A DNA stretch of 64,000 nucleotides from NCBI GenBank assembly GCA_028554755.1, contig JAPTOF010000009.1, positions 3,514,501 to 3,578,500 on the forward strand, read 5' to 3'. This DNA comes from Cordia subcordata. Lineage: Eukaryota > Streptophyta > Magnoliopsida > Boraginales > Cordiaceae. Positions 12,055 through 23,747 of this stretch are shown one piece after another. The notes beneath the pieces were generated by a model that ran no database searches, was not told the origin of the DNA, and was given only the letters and a program-made list of their open reading frames with translations. The translations under genes and the position numbers were made by a program. Every line of letters starts with the position of its first letter. The stretch's first letter is position 1.

Positions 12055-12660
12055 ACGTGCTCAAAAATCAAAAGATTTTCACTATTTCAAGCACATAATG
12101 CACATTTACCCTATATAAAGCATAAAACATAAAAACCAAACTCTCACGCCCCTAAACCTAAACTTTGCTTATTCTCAAGCAAATAGAACAATATTACTCA
12201 AAAAGTAAATAGGTATCACAAAGCAAGTAAGGGTGGTGGGGAGAGGGTAGATAGAAGGGACAAGTTGAGAAAGGATCAGTACAACCTTGTGTTCTTTTAA
12301 AAGCTTATGGATGCCAATGATCAATGATTTGTCTAGTAACCCTGTTTCTCAACAAACGACAAACAATCAAAGCATACAGTTAGTAGCATTGGCACGTGAA
12401 CTCGTATTGACATCATCAAAGGATAAACAAGGTGTATACAAAAGAGAAAAAGATAGAATTGAGGATCAACACTTTGAAGGGTGAAAAAGAAAACAAGGGA
12501 AAAGAAAATGAAAATCAAGAGAACTAAACAACTAAAAACAAATAAAAGAAAAGGAAAACAAGGAAAGCAAATGGAATATAAACATGTCTAAGGTGCCTCC
12601 TAGCAGCTCTGGATTTAACATCTCCAGCTGGGCGCTAATGTTGGAGCAATACATGTTTAA
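12055..12660 (-). other. N1 3' UTR
   Basis: Non-coding; aligns with 10140-10700, 27240-27575 and 44030-44600. It contains the hairpin module (about 12150-12182) and the post-ORF motif (about 12588-12645, GGTGCCTCCTAGCAGCTCTGG on the plus strand). Confidence 0.7.
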
Positions 12661-13379
12661 AATTAAAAGGCACAAATTGCTTGATATTCAACCAAGCACA
12701 AATAGTAAAACAAAAATGGGCATGCAATAAATGATAGGGCAATGAATGCATAATGCACCCTTTTTCTAACTCCTACCCTAAAACATCAAATGAAAATGTG
12801 TGCGTAAGTGTGAAAGGTGTCATGGATAGAAAGATCATACCCCTCTTGCTCTTCTCATAATTAAGGGCTAGGAAAATGCCCTCTCCATTGGTCAAAGATA
12901 GGTCTAATGCATGCAACATGGGATAAGTGCTATCTAATTGTAGATAAAAGTGTTATAAACTAGAAGGCACAAACATGAGCTTCAAAGAGGGGACTCAACG
13001 GCTGGGAATAAGGAGTAGGAGTGACAATTGGAAAAGGAGGAGCAATGATAAGGGAAGTGGATGTACTACACTCTTCTTTTCCATAAGATATAACATAATC
13101 AAGCCTAGGTTGTTCTAACTCCTCACGAGGGGTGGATTCAGTCTTAATGGGTTCTGTTTCCATCAATAATTCATCAAACAATCAAAATTACCCATAAATC
13201 ATTCTTCTAAACACATCGATTCCTTTCTTAGGTGTCTACTTAGAGTTGTCAATTGCCTCAACACAGTGATTCTTAACTCTAAGACTTGTCATGTACAACC
13301 TCTGAAATGGATGTCTTGTTTTCTCTAATGGATAACTCCAAACCTTCACTAGGTAAAGTCTCTTTAAATTCATCCATAC

Positions 13380-14313
13380 TGATATGGGTAAAAGAAATGT
13401 TCTTCCCACATTAGTAGTAACTCAGTTAATTTAGATGGTGCGCTGGACGCAACAGAGGAGGATGCGTAGGTTGAGGGTCCACCCTTGTCCACTTGGAATG
13501 AGGGTAAGCCGGTAGACACGTAAGCTGAGGGTAAGCCGACGGACACGTGAGTTAAGGGTCCACCTTTGTCTGCTTGGAGTGAGGGTAAGTCGGTGGACGC
13601 GTAAGTTGAGGGTAAGCTGGCGAATGAGTGTGCTGAGGGTAAGCCAACGGACTCTGTACTGAGGGTAAGCCAACTGATGCGTGAGCTGAGGGTCCTCCTT
13701 TCCTTGTAAGGCAAGAACAAAGCTAGGCTTTCCCCTTGTTGTACCTCTGACAATCAAGTTAGAGTTGTGAACGCATGTTTGAATATGTTATGAATGTTCA
13801 CAAGGTAAGTAGAGAGAATTTTAGCCTTCACTTACTTGCTTTGCTTGCATTATGACCTATTATTTATAGATATGGTAGCTCAACACTCGAAGTTTACCTC
13901 AAGTAGGGTGATGATTGGACTTGCTTTGCTTGTTGATTTCCTTAAGGAAAAGAGCATGTGCATGCCCATGAATTTAGCCTAGGCGTACCCAAAGGGTATA
14001 GGTACGCCATCTCAACACCTCCCGGCCTACGCGTGGCCTCAGGGCCTCTTTCTATACACATTCATGCACATTATTTTGAACATGCGAGGGATTTAAGCAC
14101 AATATCTTGAGCTTACAGAGGGGGGCTTACCCATCATAAAAGGGTAAGTCGGGGGTAGGAGAGGGGTGCGGACCCGTAGCCCAAGGGTCCACCGTTGGTG
14201 TAGCCAAGCATTTGGAGGACAGACCCATAGCCCAGGGGTCCATCGGCTTCATTCCATCCTCTCCCGACGACATGTACCGACTCTTTATTGGTAGATTTGA
14301 CGTACCTATATCA
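13380..14313 (+). mobile_element. 934-bp solo LTR nested in N1
   Basis: Ends are TGATATGGGTA (13380) and TACCTATATCA (14313), an 11-base inverted repeat with one mismatch. It is flanked by near-identical 5-base copies CATAC (13375-13379) and CATAT (14314-14318). Removing it restores the sequence seen uninterrupted in N3 (45345-45370) and N2 (30130-30150). TG...CA ends plus a 5-bp duplication indicate a solo LTR rather than a DNA transposon. A TATA-like stretch (TTATTTATAGATA, about 13859-13871) follows a repeat array, which suggests plus orientation. No relative is seen elsewhere in the window. Confidence 0.75.
13440..13700 (+). repeat. Imperfect short repeats in the U3 of the solo LTR
   Basis: Repeated units of the type GTAAGCTGAGGGTAAGCCG alternating with GGGTCCACC blocks, roughly 30 bases per unit. 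The reverse-strand open frames here are just translations of the repeat. Confidence 0.75.
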
Positions 14314-15578
14314 CATATGTTCATCACTAGTGGGTGTCATCTCGCCATCATGCTCTTCATACAGGATAAGTACACATAAAGGAGACAATGGGGATTCAAA
14401 GGATTTTAGGCCATAGATGTATGAATGCTAAAACGAGGTATGCACCATAGACTCCCTAAGTAAAGACTCAAAATGAAAATGAGTATTATGATCATAACAC
14501 TCAATCTCTAAGTTTATGTGTAGTATGGGATGAGAAGAAAGGATAGGCTCATGAGACTTAATAGAAGGTGTTGAAAGCTTAGGAGGATAGGGTACTATTT
14601 CCTCTAAAACATATCCATAAGAGTCATCAAGAACCAAATTATCATCAAGCTCATCCTTATCTTCACTACAAGATGTGATCTCTCTATCGACCTTTTTTTC
14701 TAAATGTCTCTCCAACGCATCATCTTTTTCACCACTATGTTTCTCATCTCTAGGTCTCTCTCCTATCTCTTCAATTCAGTTTAAAGATACCTTAAGACTT
14801 CCAACCATGGGTTGCTTACTCTCAATCTCTCTTTTCAAGCACCCATTCAGATAGTCAACTTATTGTATCATAATCTAATCTTTTTTTATCAGATTAGAGG
14901 AGGGATTGCAGATAGGCAATCTTTTTATCATAACTTAAGGATGACCTAAAAGAAGAGGGCTCGTCCGAGTAGGAATGGTAAACCTCATGATTGGTGACAC
15001 TATAAGCATAACCGTCATAATACTTGAAGAAAAGGTGGGTAGAAAAAGACGTTGCGGGAGGTGAACTTTCAAAGCAAGGAGGTGGACTAGATGAGAAGTC
15101 ATCTTGACCCCAATATGAAAATGCATGATATTGCTCCCTAGAATTATAATAATAGGATGAAGATGCATGCATGGAAAAATGATTCCTAGGGGCACTGGGC
15201 ATTGTATACAATCCGAAACTATGATTGTGGAAGGTAGGACAAGCACTAGAAAAATGAACACGGCTTCCACAATGATTGCACTTACAAGCCTTAGATTGGA
15301 GATCATCATAGAGGCAAAGAAGGGTTGGATGCGCATAACTTCCACACATACGACATGCAATGGGAACATGTTCAGGTGGTAGGGAAAAGGACTTAAATGA
15401 CCCCCATATGCATTAGGATCATTCATGATTAATTGATACAAGTAAACCTCTTCACAATGCTTAACAATTTCTTTTTGAATTTTTTCTTTCATTATTCACA
15501 ATAAAGAAGGCATGAAAAGAAAAGATTCACGCAACAAGCTAAGACACACAAACAGAAAGAAACCAAACAACTGTTGCC

Positions 15579-15596
15579 TCCTCAGCAATAGCGCCA
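15579..15596 (-). other. N1 primer-binding site (degenerate tRNA-Asp type)
   Basis: TGGCGCTATTGCTGAGGA on the minus strand, 6 bases from the LTR. It differs from the tRNA-Asp complement at a few positions, mostly transitions. Confidence 0.75.
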
Positions 15597-15602
15597 TAAA
15601 CT

Positions 15603-17525
15603 TGATATGTTATTTTTTAGCATAAGCCTAAATAGTCTGCAAGCGCAGGGGTCATATGTGGTATGGTGTATGCAAGTCTGGGGTCAAATCCATGGGAAGG
15701 CCTAACCTGTAAGGTGTCCTAAGCTAAGCGTGTCCTAAAAGCTATGTGTTAGGTCTCTAAAATACGATATTTTTGGATTTTTGAGTTAAGGGGAGCTTGG
15801 GAAAGGAAAACCTAATCTAAGGGTAAGAAAACAAAAGGCTGTAAGTGTGACGAGGAAATCAAGTAATCTAAGGGAGTCAAAAACATGAAAATAGGGACTA
15901 GGGTGATTACGTCTTGCCTATGGGTGATTATTACTTCTTGTTAGGGTTGCTTAATGGATTAAAATTGGGTTGCTCTAGTGTAGACCTCTAATTAGCCTTG
16001 TAATTAGTACCCTAAACCTTAGTGCTGGTCTGTCCCTAGGCAGCGATGCCTAAAAGTATGGCGCGGTCTTTATGACTTAGGAATTAGGGCTAGCTAATAG
16101 GATTCTAGGTGATTTAGATCGATCTAACCTTAGCACTTAGTCTGTTAATTAGTTCCCTAATTTGACCGTAGGACTCAGTGTAAGTCCATCCCTAAGCTTC
16201 ACCTCACATAGTAGTACAGCATGGTCTTTACGAATCTAGGGCATTCAGGTGGACTAACTAGTCTTCCTATGTGATCTAAGGTCAACTAAACCTATTTGGA
16301 CACATATTAGCAAGATTTAAAGCCAAAGGGGACTCAACCTAGGCTAGTTATTAGTTATGCAATATCGATCGTATCACAATAGCAGAAATTGACATTAAAG
16401 CACAAAGCAAACACATATAGGGCATGGCATTTGAGAATATACCAATATATTCTACTACTAAACACATAGAAATGCTTAGATTATACCAATTTTAGCAATA
16501 GCACTTGATATGTATGCAATAGAAGCTATTTATGCTATTAAGCATGCAAACACACACATAGACATGTACATAATCATACCCACTTTATGTAATCATCACA
16601 CAAACACATAGACATGCTAGCATAATGATTTAGAAATAGTTAATAGCATAATAAACTTCAATATACATATGCAACTTTATTGAGGCATTTCAACAAACAC
16701 ATAGACATGTATGTATTATGGCCTTCAAAACCCTAAGTACAAGCATATATATATATATATACATATATATATAGATCCATCAAGTATGCATAACAATAAT
16801 GTAATAATCATCCATAATACAAGAGTAAATCACCCTACATATCTCTAATCATACATAGATTAGCTTAGGATAAAATAGAGATACCCTTTTATCCACAGCC
16901 ATGCTTTACAATCCAAGAGCTTATGCCCAAATCTTTGTGTTTGATCCTCTTAGAGGCTTGATTCCAAAATGTTTTTGTGTATGGAAGAGTGTGTGAGAGG
17001 TGGGAGATGAGAGGATTAGGGTTTTGGGAGATGGGCAGGAAAGAATATGACTTGTTCACAAAATATCCAAAAGAGGGCTGATATAGCAAAATTTTTGCGA
17101 CTACCGATTGAGCTAACTAGTGCACTAGTACCATGAAGCCAGTCTGGCTTTGGTAGCTTAATGAGTCAGTTGACCAATTACTTGCGGTAACTTGACTGGT
17201 TCTCCAAAGTTGTTCTCTTTCAGCTTTGTTTTCACTTCATTTTGCTTCCGGTTGCTTTGGCCTTTGTCCGGAAGCCTCCAATCTTGCTTTTATTCCACTT
17301 TTCATCCTTAAAATCTTCTTCAATTCTTGCCCAAACAATCTCCATCTTTGTTTAGCTTAAGACATTTCTCAAACTCACCTAAAACACAAGGTAAATGCTA
17401 CCACCTAAAGCCTACTATGATCAAGTATGATACAATTGTCATTCTAATACACCTAATAGAGCACAAAACACCTTAAAACAAGAATAAGAATGCAACACAT
17501 AAACACACACAAAACCAACACATCA
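15603..17525 (-). repeat. N1 5' LTR (about 1.92 kb)
   Basis: Runs from TGATATG (15603) to CATCA (17525), next to the primer-binding site. It carries one decayed hairpin near 16309-16330 and, on the minus strand, the palindrome CTAGTGCACTAG (about 17120-17131) upstream of a TATA-like stretch. A plus-strand LTR of the same family begins at 17526, so the two form an inverted pair. Confidence 0.85.
16745..16772. repeat. AT microsatellite in the N1 LTR
   Basis: Two runs of AT repeats separated by a single interruption. Confidence 0.85.
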
Positions 17526-19030
17526 ATGGAGATTTGAAGCAATTTGAAAGAACTGGTTGACCCCCTTAAAGTACGCTAGAGAAGAATAGTTGTACCAGTC
17601 AAGTGTACTGACTCACCAGTAAGGTCAGCTGGTAATGTCACTGACAGCTATGAATAGGGCCTAATGTGGTGAACTTATTAAATTTTTATCATCTATTCAC
17701 ACACACTTTACACTCACTTATCATACATTAAACCCTAACTTTTACCCACCTCATACACACACTTCTAAACATAAAAATACTTTGGAATTAAGCTTCTTAG
17801 AGGATCAAACATAAGGATTTAGGCATAGCTCATGGATTGTAATGCTTGGCTATGGATAACAGGGTATCTTTCTTTTATCCTAAGTCAAATTATGTATGAA
17901 TAGAGCTATGTAGGGTGATTATATCTTGTATTTATGGATTGAATACTAGTTTCTATTAATGGGAACTTGAAGGATTTATTTATATATGCTTGTACTTAGG
18001 GTTCTGAAGGCCATTTTACATAAATGTCTTTGTGTTTGTCGAAATGCCTCAATGAAGTTGCATGTATATTGAAGTCTATTATGCTATTAACCATTTCTAC
18101 ATCATTATGCTAGCATGTCTATGTGTTTGTGTGGTGACTATATAATGTGGGCATGACTATATACATGTCTATGTGTGTGGCAGCATACTTAATAGCATAA
18201 ATAGCTTCTATTGCTTACATTTCGCATGCTATTACTTAAATTGGTGTAATCTAAGTATGTCTATATGCTTAATAGTAGGCTAGGCTGATATATCCTCGAA
18301 TGCCATGCTCTAGATATATATTCTTTGCGCTCAAACATTAATACCATTTATTGTGTTGACGATTGATGGTGTACAACTAATAGCTAGCCTAGGTCGAGTC
18401 TCTTTTATCTTTAAATCTGTCTAACAGGTTTTAGGATAGGTTATTCAATCATAGACGGACTAGGTCTTGGCTTTAATCTAGCCAACAATTTAGACGCTAT
18501 GGTCAGATTGATTTGAGTCACCTATTACCTTAATTAGCTAACCCTTATGCCTAGGTTATAAGGATCACGTCGTAGTTCTAGATAGACATGCCTAGGGACG
18601 GACTCGTACTAAGTCCTAGGGGTTCTATTAGGAGGTTAATTAGAGGTCTAGATGAGAGAACATTAGTATAATCCATCAACCAACCTTAACAAAAAGTAGT
18701 AATCACCCATTTGCAAGATGTAAAGACCCTAGTACCCTTTTCCACGTGTTTAACTCCATTAGATTGCTTGATCCTCCATCACACACACACATCCCCCTTT
18801 TATTTTCTTTTTTTAGTTTAGATTTGTCTTTCCCGAGCGTTCTGCAAACCAAAAACCCAAAAAAGTATCATAGTTTAGGGACCTACATGTAGCTTTTAAG
18901 ACACGCTTAGTTTAGAACACCTCACACGTTTAGCCTCCTTATGGATTCTATGCCACAGTTTCGCACACCGTACTACACACGACCTATGTGGTTGTAGGCT
19001 ATTTAGGCTTATGCTTAAGAATAGTAATCA
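17526..19030 (+). repeat. E2 5' LTR, start missing
   Basis: Plus-strand relative of the N1 LTR, ending GTAATCA at 19030 with a primer-binding site just after. About 400 bases of its beginning are absent; N1 abuts it at 17526. Decayed hairpins lie near 18410-18435 and 18468-18490. Confidence 0.82.
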
Positions 19031-19036
19031 AGTTCT

Positions 19037-19054
19037 TGGTTCTGTTGTCTGGAA
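19037..19054 (+). other. E2 primer-binding site (decayed tRNA-Asp type)
   Basis: TGGTTCTGTTGTCTGGAA, 6 bases after the LTR. It lines up with the tRNA-Asp complement; most differences are C-to-T or G-to-A. Confidence 0.7.
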
Positions 19055-19212
19055 GGCAATGGTTGTTTGGTTTCTTTGTTTTTGTATGTCTTAGCTTGTT
19101 ATGTGTTGTTTTATCTTTTCTTTTCATGTTTTCTTTATTTTGATAATAAAAGAAAAATTCAAAAAAAAAATTGTTGAGCATTATGAAGAGGTTAGCTTGT
19201 GTCAATTTATCA

Positions 19213-19969
19213 TGAATGATCTTAATTCACCATGGTGATCACTTGTATCCTCTTCCCCATGACCCATACGTGTTTCTTATGCATGTCGCTTGTGTGGAAG
19301 TTTTATGCATCCAACCATTTCCTGTCCTTATGAAAATTCCCCATCTAGGGCTAGTGCTAACTATGCCCCCAGTAATGCATCTTCATTTAGTAATCATGAC
19401 TATAGGGATGCATATTCTTGTTATTGCAATCTATGTGGAAGCCGTGCTCATGATTCCAATACTTGCCCTACCTTCCACCCTTATCCTAAATTGCATGCAA
19501 CGTACTATACCCCCAGTAATCATACACCAATGCATGCATTCATATCTAGACAACATGATTTTAAGGAGCAATATCATGCATTTTCATATTGGGGTCAAGA
19601 TGACACTTCACATTATTCGCCCCCTTGTTCTGGAAATCCAACCTTCACACCATCTTTTCCCACCCACTCTCCTCTGAGTACTATAATAGTTGTGCTTATA
19701 GTGTTTTCAATCATGAGATTTCCCATTCCAACTAGGTTGAACTCTCTTATTTTAGGTCTCTTACACGTGATGAAAAGATTGATTATCTCCTATCCCTCTT
19801 CTAATCTAACAAAGAGAGACTAGATAGATTGATGCAACAAATCAACTATTGAGTTAAGTGCTTTAAGAAAGAGATTGAGAGTGAGTAGCTTATTGTTGAG
19901 AATGTTGAGATGGCACTAGATCAAGTTGAAGAGATAGAAGAGAGACCTAGAGGTAAAAGAAATAGGAGC
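19213..19969 (+). pseudogene. E2 double zinc-knuckle ORF (broken, cut by element Q)
   Basis: Same protein family as in N1 and N2. From 19213 (MNDLNSPW) the frame meets two TGA stops and then stays open through CRLCGSFMHPTISC (about 19285-19326) and CNLCGSRAHDSNTC (about 19426-19470), then EQYHAFSYWGQDD (about 19567-19605). The rest (EKIDYLLSLF, LDRLMQQINY, CFKKEIESE, VEMALDQVEE) is readable with a frameshift near 19680 and several stops. It ends at 19969, where the LTR of element Q starts. Both knuckles keep all zinc ligands, so this is the clearest view of the domain. Function is inferred from the knuckles only. Confidence 0.72.
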
Positions 19970-21761
19970 TGATGTGTTGGTTTCTTGTGTGATTTTGCAT
20001 TGTATTTCTATATCTAATTTGAGCTGTTTTGTGTTCTATTAGGTGTATTAGTGTAGCATTTATACAATACTTGAGTATATTAAGCTTTTGATGTCTATAG
20101 TTAAAGTTAAAGCATAAATGCTACACTAAAATGCACTTAACTTGTCTTTTAGGTGAGATTTGTAACAATGATTAGAGCTTAAAATGATTAAGATGTGATG
20201 ATAAAGCTAATCCAAAGGTGTTTTGGAAGATAAGAAAGCAAGAACATTGCATTTGCAAGCTCCTGGACGAAGAACGAAGTAACCGGGCGAAACTGAGTGC
20301 AACGGAGCCAAATTTGGAGCTTGCAACCAACGAGGATATGGAGTAAGATAGGACATGTTTATAGGGTGAAAAAGATGAAGAAAAATGGCTTGTAGATTCC
20401 CAAAAGAGATACAAAGCCATAGAAAAAAAACCGCGTGCGAATTGGAGCCAAAACGAAGCCAAATGGAGCAAAATAAGAAGAGCCAGTTGAGTGCCCTTCA
20501 GAGAACCGGTGCACCGGCGCACCGGCTCACTAGGCCAGTAAAACCAGTGAACAACCCTCCTTTGGCGGAATTGAGGTCCCTTGGTACTGGTGCACCGGTT
20601 AGGTGTTCCGGTGGCCACAGAAAATTGGCTATATATGCCTTCTTTTGGTCATTTTTAAGAGAACAAGTCATAATCTTTCACTCTCTTCCATACCCCTTCA
20701 CTCACCCGCCTTACACACACAATCCACATCAATTCCATTCATAAACAAGCTTGGATTTGAAGATCAAACAAGGATTTGTAGGGTTTAGAGCAAGATTTGT
20801 AAAGAGCAAGCAAAGATAATGAGGGAGCTCTACATTCTTCTCTTTATTCTTGTCTATACTACGTTAGATTAGCTCTAGATTAAGAATGATAGCTATTTTT
20901 GTAATGGGTTAAGAATCTAAAAGACTTTTTTTGAGATTTTGATGGTTATATATACATGCTTTGTTCTTACATTTCTATGGCTTGAAATTGAACATGTCAA
21001 GGTGTTTGATGAATTGCCTCTATAAGTTTGCATTTGTGGTTTGTGCTTAGATGCTAATAGTAGTGGCCTCACCTTAGCCTTAATCCATGCTAATGACATG
21101 AGCTCTACTTACAACCACATTTGTGTTGATTAATTGTGTTTTTCATGCCTTTAATATAGTAGGTAATCACCTCTAGCATGAAACATTGCTAAAAGGGTAC
21201 CATTGTCACTTGCTTGACCTAGGGGACTTTATCTCTAGTTTGAAACATAACTGAAAGGTTAGACTCCCTATTAGGACATTAATCAACACCAAATGGACTT
21301 AGAACTAGACCCAAAAGCCATAGCTAGCTAGGACAAACTTATACTTCTAATGGGACCCAGTTAGGGATAGGGTTGCACTGATAGTTAGATGTAGTAAGTC
21401 TTGTAAACTAAGCCCGCCATTAGAGTAATCGAACCATCAATAGCCTCAAAACAAGGTTAGGAACCCAAATCCATTCCAAAGGAGCAATCACCCCTAAGTT
21501 CTCCCAAACCCTTATAGATTCTCACTTTCTTAGCTTGTTTATACCACTATTTATTTCCCTTAGTTTAGCTTTAAATTAGAGCTCTAATCAATCCAAAAAA
21601 CCTAAAAAGAATAGGTAAGACCATGCATAGCTAGTGTAGGACACACATTCACTTAGAGCCATACACATAGATAGCTTCCCCGTGGACACAACCCTGCACT
21701 CTCACACGCTATACTACTGCAACCTGTGCGCTTGCGCGTAACACTTAGAGATTTATGATCA
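19970..21761 (+). repeat. 5' LTR of element Q (about 1.79 kb)
   Basis: TGATGTGTTGG (19970) to GATCA (21761), then a primer-binding site and gag. Its palindromes are of the other type, CCGGTGCACCGG-like (about 20505-20530 and 20590-20612), upstream of TATATAT at 20630-20636. I found no clear copy of the TTGGCTGGATTTAAAGCCAA hairpin. The left flank is GGAGC. Confidence 0.85.
20630..20636 (+). promoter_or_regulatory. TATA box of the Q LTR
   Basis: GGCTATATATGCC, shortly after the GTGCAC-centred palindromes. Confidence 0.55.
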
Positions 21762-21767
21762 AGTTTT

Positions 21768-21785
21768 TGGCACCATTGTTGGGGA
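21768..21785 (+). other. Q primer-binding site (tRNA-Asp type)
   Basis: TGGCACCATTGTTGGGGA; the three or four differences from the tRNA-Asp complement are all transitions, mainly at CpG sites. Confidence 0.85.
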
Positions 21786-22059
21786 GGCACGGTTGTTGGT
21801 TTCTTTGCTTTTGTGTGTTTCTTATTAGTTATGTGTTGTAAATACATTTCGTGTTTACCTATCATGTACATATCTATTTTCATTGTTTGATTCTTTGACT
21901 TATTTTTATATTGCTAGTTTAGTTTACTTCTTATGTTTGTGTTTTCCTTTTGTGTTTTTCTTAGGACTTAGGTGTTTATGGTAAGTTGTTACTTGTTGAA
22001 TTGAAGTTTTAGGGTTGAAGTATAGAAGCAGAACTAGGTTACTTTGCTTTCTTGAATAG

Positions 22060-23747
22060 ATGGCTAACTAATCTCAATCCTCCTCCTTGAGCCAAGACCT
22101 TAAGGCAATATCTTAAGCTCGACACTTATCAACCTTGCATGCCTATTCGACTACCGACCCTAGGAGATGTGACTTTTAAGATTAGGCCTGAGGCCTTACA
22201 AATGCTTAGCTTAATAATGAGAATCCCCACGTGCATATAGGTGCATTTCTTGAGATATGCTTTACCACTCATTTTAGGGATGTCTCTTCTGAGAACATTA
22301 GACTTAGATTGTTCCCTTTCTCTTTAAAAGATAAAGCAAGGCAATGGTTCAAGTCCTTACCTCATGAGTCTATCACTAGCTGGGATGAGCTTCAAGTTAA
22401 GTTTTTTCATAGATATTTCCCAATACCTAGGACAGTCACTCTTAGGGTAGAGATCATGACATTTGCACAACAAGAATTAGAGCTCCTTCATGAGACTTGG
22501 GAGAGATTCAATGAGCTTTGTCGCCAATGCCTACATCACGGGTATAATTTACATGAATTGCTCCAATTTTTCTACTTAGGCTTGACTTCACCTTATAGGT
22601 TAATGGCCAATGCTTCGAGTGGTGGGGGGTTCTTAGATTTGACACCTGAAAAAGCTTGGTCAAAATAAGAGGTTATGACGGCGGACTCATTCCAGAATGC
22701 TAATTTTAAGAGAGTAGGGAAGGGAACTAGGAATACCACTCTTAGTAGTGTGTTCGGGGTTGACTCAAATTATGATTGAGCTATCAAGGAAAGAGCTCTC
22801 ACTAGGAAGTTTGACTAGTATAAGTCTTTAGGAGCTACATCTACTCATAGATCTACTCCTAGTGCATCTTTTCCTCATCCTCCTAGTCTTGTAGAGGTGT
22901 GTGCTTTGTGCTCCGAGTCTAGCCATACCACCATAGCATGCCCTCTTGCCCCATAGTTCCTTGAGTTTATACAAGAGCATGTTCTTACTAATCAAGGTCG
23001 CTTGTTCATTCCTTCTCACCCACCTGGACTCGGGTGGCAAGATCATTCTAGGATAGTTCAGTCTTACAACAACACAAATTCTTCTTATTCATTCCAAAAT
23101 CATCCTAGTCCATCACTTCCTAGTCCTCTAGGGTTTCATCAGGCAATTTCTGAGCCTAGGTATCATAATTTGTCACAGTAGTCATTACAATCTACTCCCG
23201 TCAGTTCCACTCCACCTGTTTAACCTGTAGTTGACCACAGGTTAGACTTACTTACTGAGATGATATAGGCCTAACAAGAGATGTTTCAGAGTGTAATAGG
23301 AGATTTGAAGAATCAAATAGGACATCTTGCTGAAAAAGTTTATCATAAAGACCCAGGGAAGCTACCTGTTTATCCTATGCCGAGTCCTAGAGATATGTGT
23401 AGCACTTCTAGCCCTTCTCCGAGTGATGATGCATAGGCTAAGGCTGTTATGACCTTGAGAAGTGGTAGGGTTACTAATAATCAAGTGGGAGAGTCCGTGA
23501 GTAGAGCTAGGCCTGGAACAACATGTGTTGATGGAGAGACTGGTGTGCCTAAGGAGAAGACTAGAAAGTCTGAAAAGAAAGAGAGAAATCACATTGAGGT
23601 GAGTGTTGATCCACCATGTAAAGAAGGGAAACAAGTTATTGAATCTCATGATGTTACTTCTAGAGTTCCTTTTCCCTTAGCAATAGAGAGGTCTGAGAAA
23701 GTTAAGGACGATAAAGAATCGAGGATTTTAGAGACTCTTAAGGATAT
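22060..23747 (+). pseudogene. gag: Element Q gag (broken, cut by an S-family LTR)
   Basis: Athila-type Gag. The capsid block is open at 22231-22668 (LRLFPFSLKDKARQWFKSLP, MTFAQQELELLHETWERFNELCRQC, NASSGGGFLDLTPEKAW). The CCHC knuckle CALCSESSHTTIAC is near 22900-22945, followed by a Gln/Pro-rich stretch and the junction block DPGKLP...AKAVMTLRSG (about 23350-23465), which leads to the protease in this family. Several TAG and TGA stops break it. At 23748 an S-family LTR interrupts within the sequence corresponding to LKDLKVNLP of E1, so protease and pol are missing. Confidence 0.82.

Larger units (their letters stand above)
12830..15430 (-). pseudogene. N1 double zinc-knuckle ORF with PR-RT-linker-derived C-terminus (broken)
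   Basis: Probable nucleic-acid-binding Gag-like protein of a non-autonomous element; the role is inferred. The N-terminal part (about 15430-14890) has two CCHC knuckles, CRMCGSYAHPTLLC and CNHCGSRVHFSSAC, then EQYHAFSYWGQDD and a Ser/Tyr-rich stretch ending near DKKIAYLQSLL. After a coiled, charged stretch comes the acidic block (about 14715-14430: DDNLVLDDSYGYVLEEIVPYPP). The solo LTR 13380-14313 interrupts it. The rest (13375-12960) includes MFDELLMETEPIKTE, which matches FDKSLLEP in element D. Frameshifts separate the blocks. The same order occurs in N2, N3 and E2. No RT or integrase motif is present. Confidence 0.72.
12055..17525 (-). mobile_element. Element N1: non-autonomous Athila derivative (3' truncated)
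   Basis: Minus-strand order: 5' LTR (17525-15603), degenerate tRNA-Asp-type primer site, double zinc-knuckle ORF with acidic linker region, post-ORF motif, 3' UTR with one hairpin module. No capsid, protease, RT or integrase is found. The 3' LTR is absent because of the junction at about 12050. An unrelated solo LTR (13380-14313) is nested in the ORF. Confidence 0.8.

Noticed and set aside
13370..13753. Repetitive Ser/Leu/Pro-rich reverse-strand frame
   Set aside because: It is a translation of about 30-base DNA repeats in the U3 part of a solo LTR, and a second reverse frame is equally open.
13380..14313. MITE or other DNA transposon
   Set aside because: The inverted ends are short, begin TG and end CA, and the flanking duplication is 5 bases, which fits a solo LTR better.
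14935..15492. Long reverse-strand frame rich in Met/Ile/Leu, like a membrane protein
   Set aside because: It is the shifted shadow of the zinc-knuckle frame at 14894-15430; the same shadow appears at 19216-19677 and 30970-31215.
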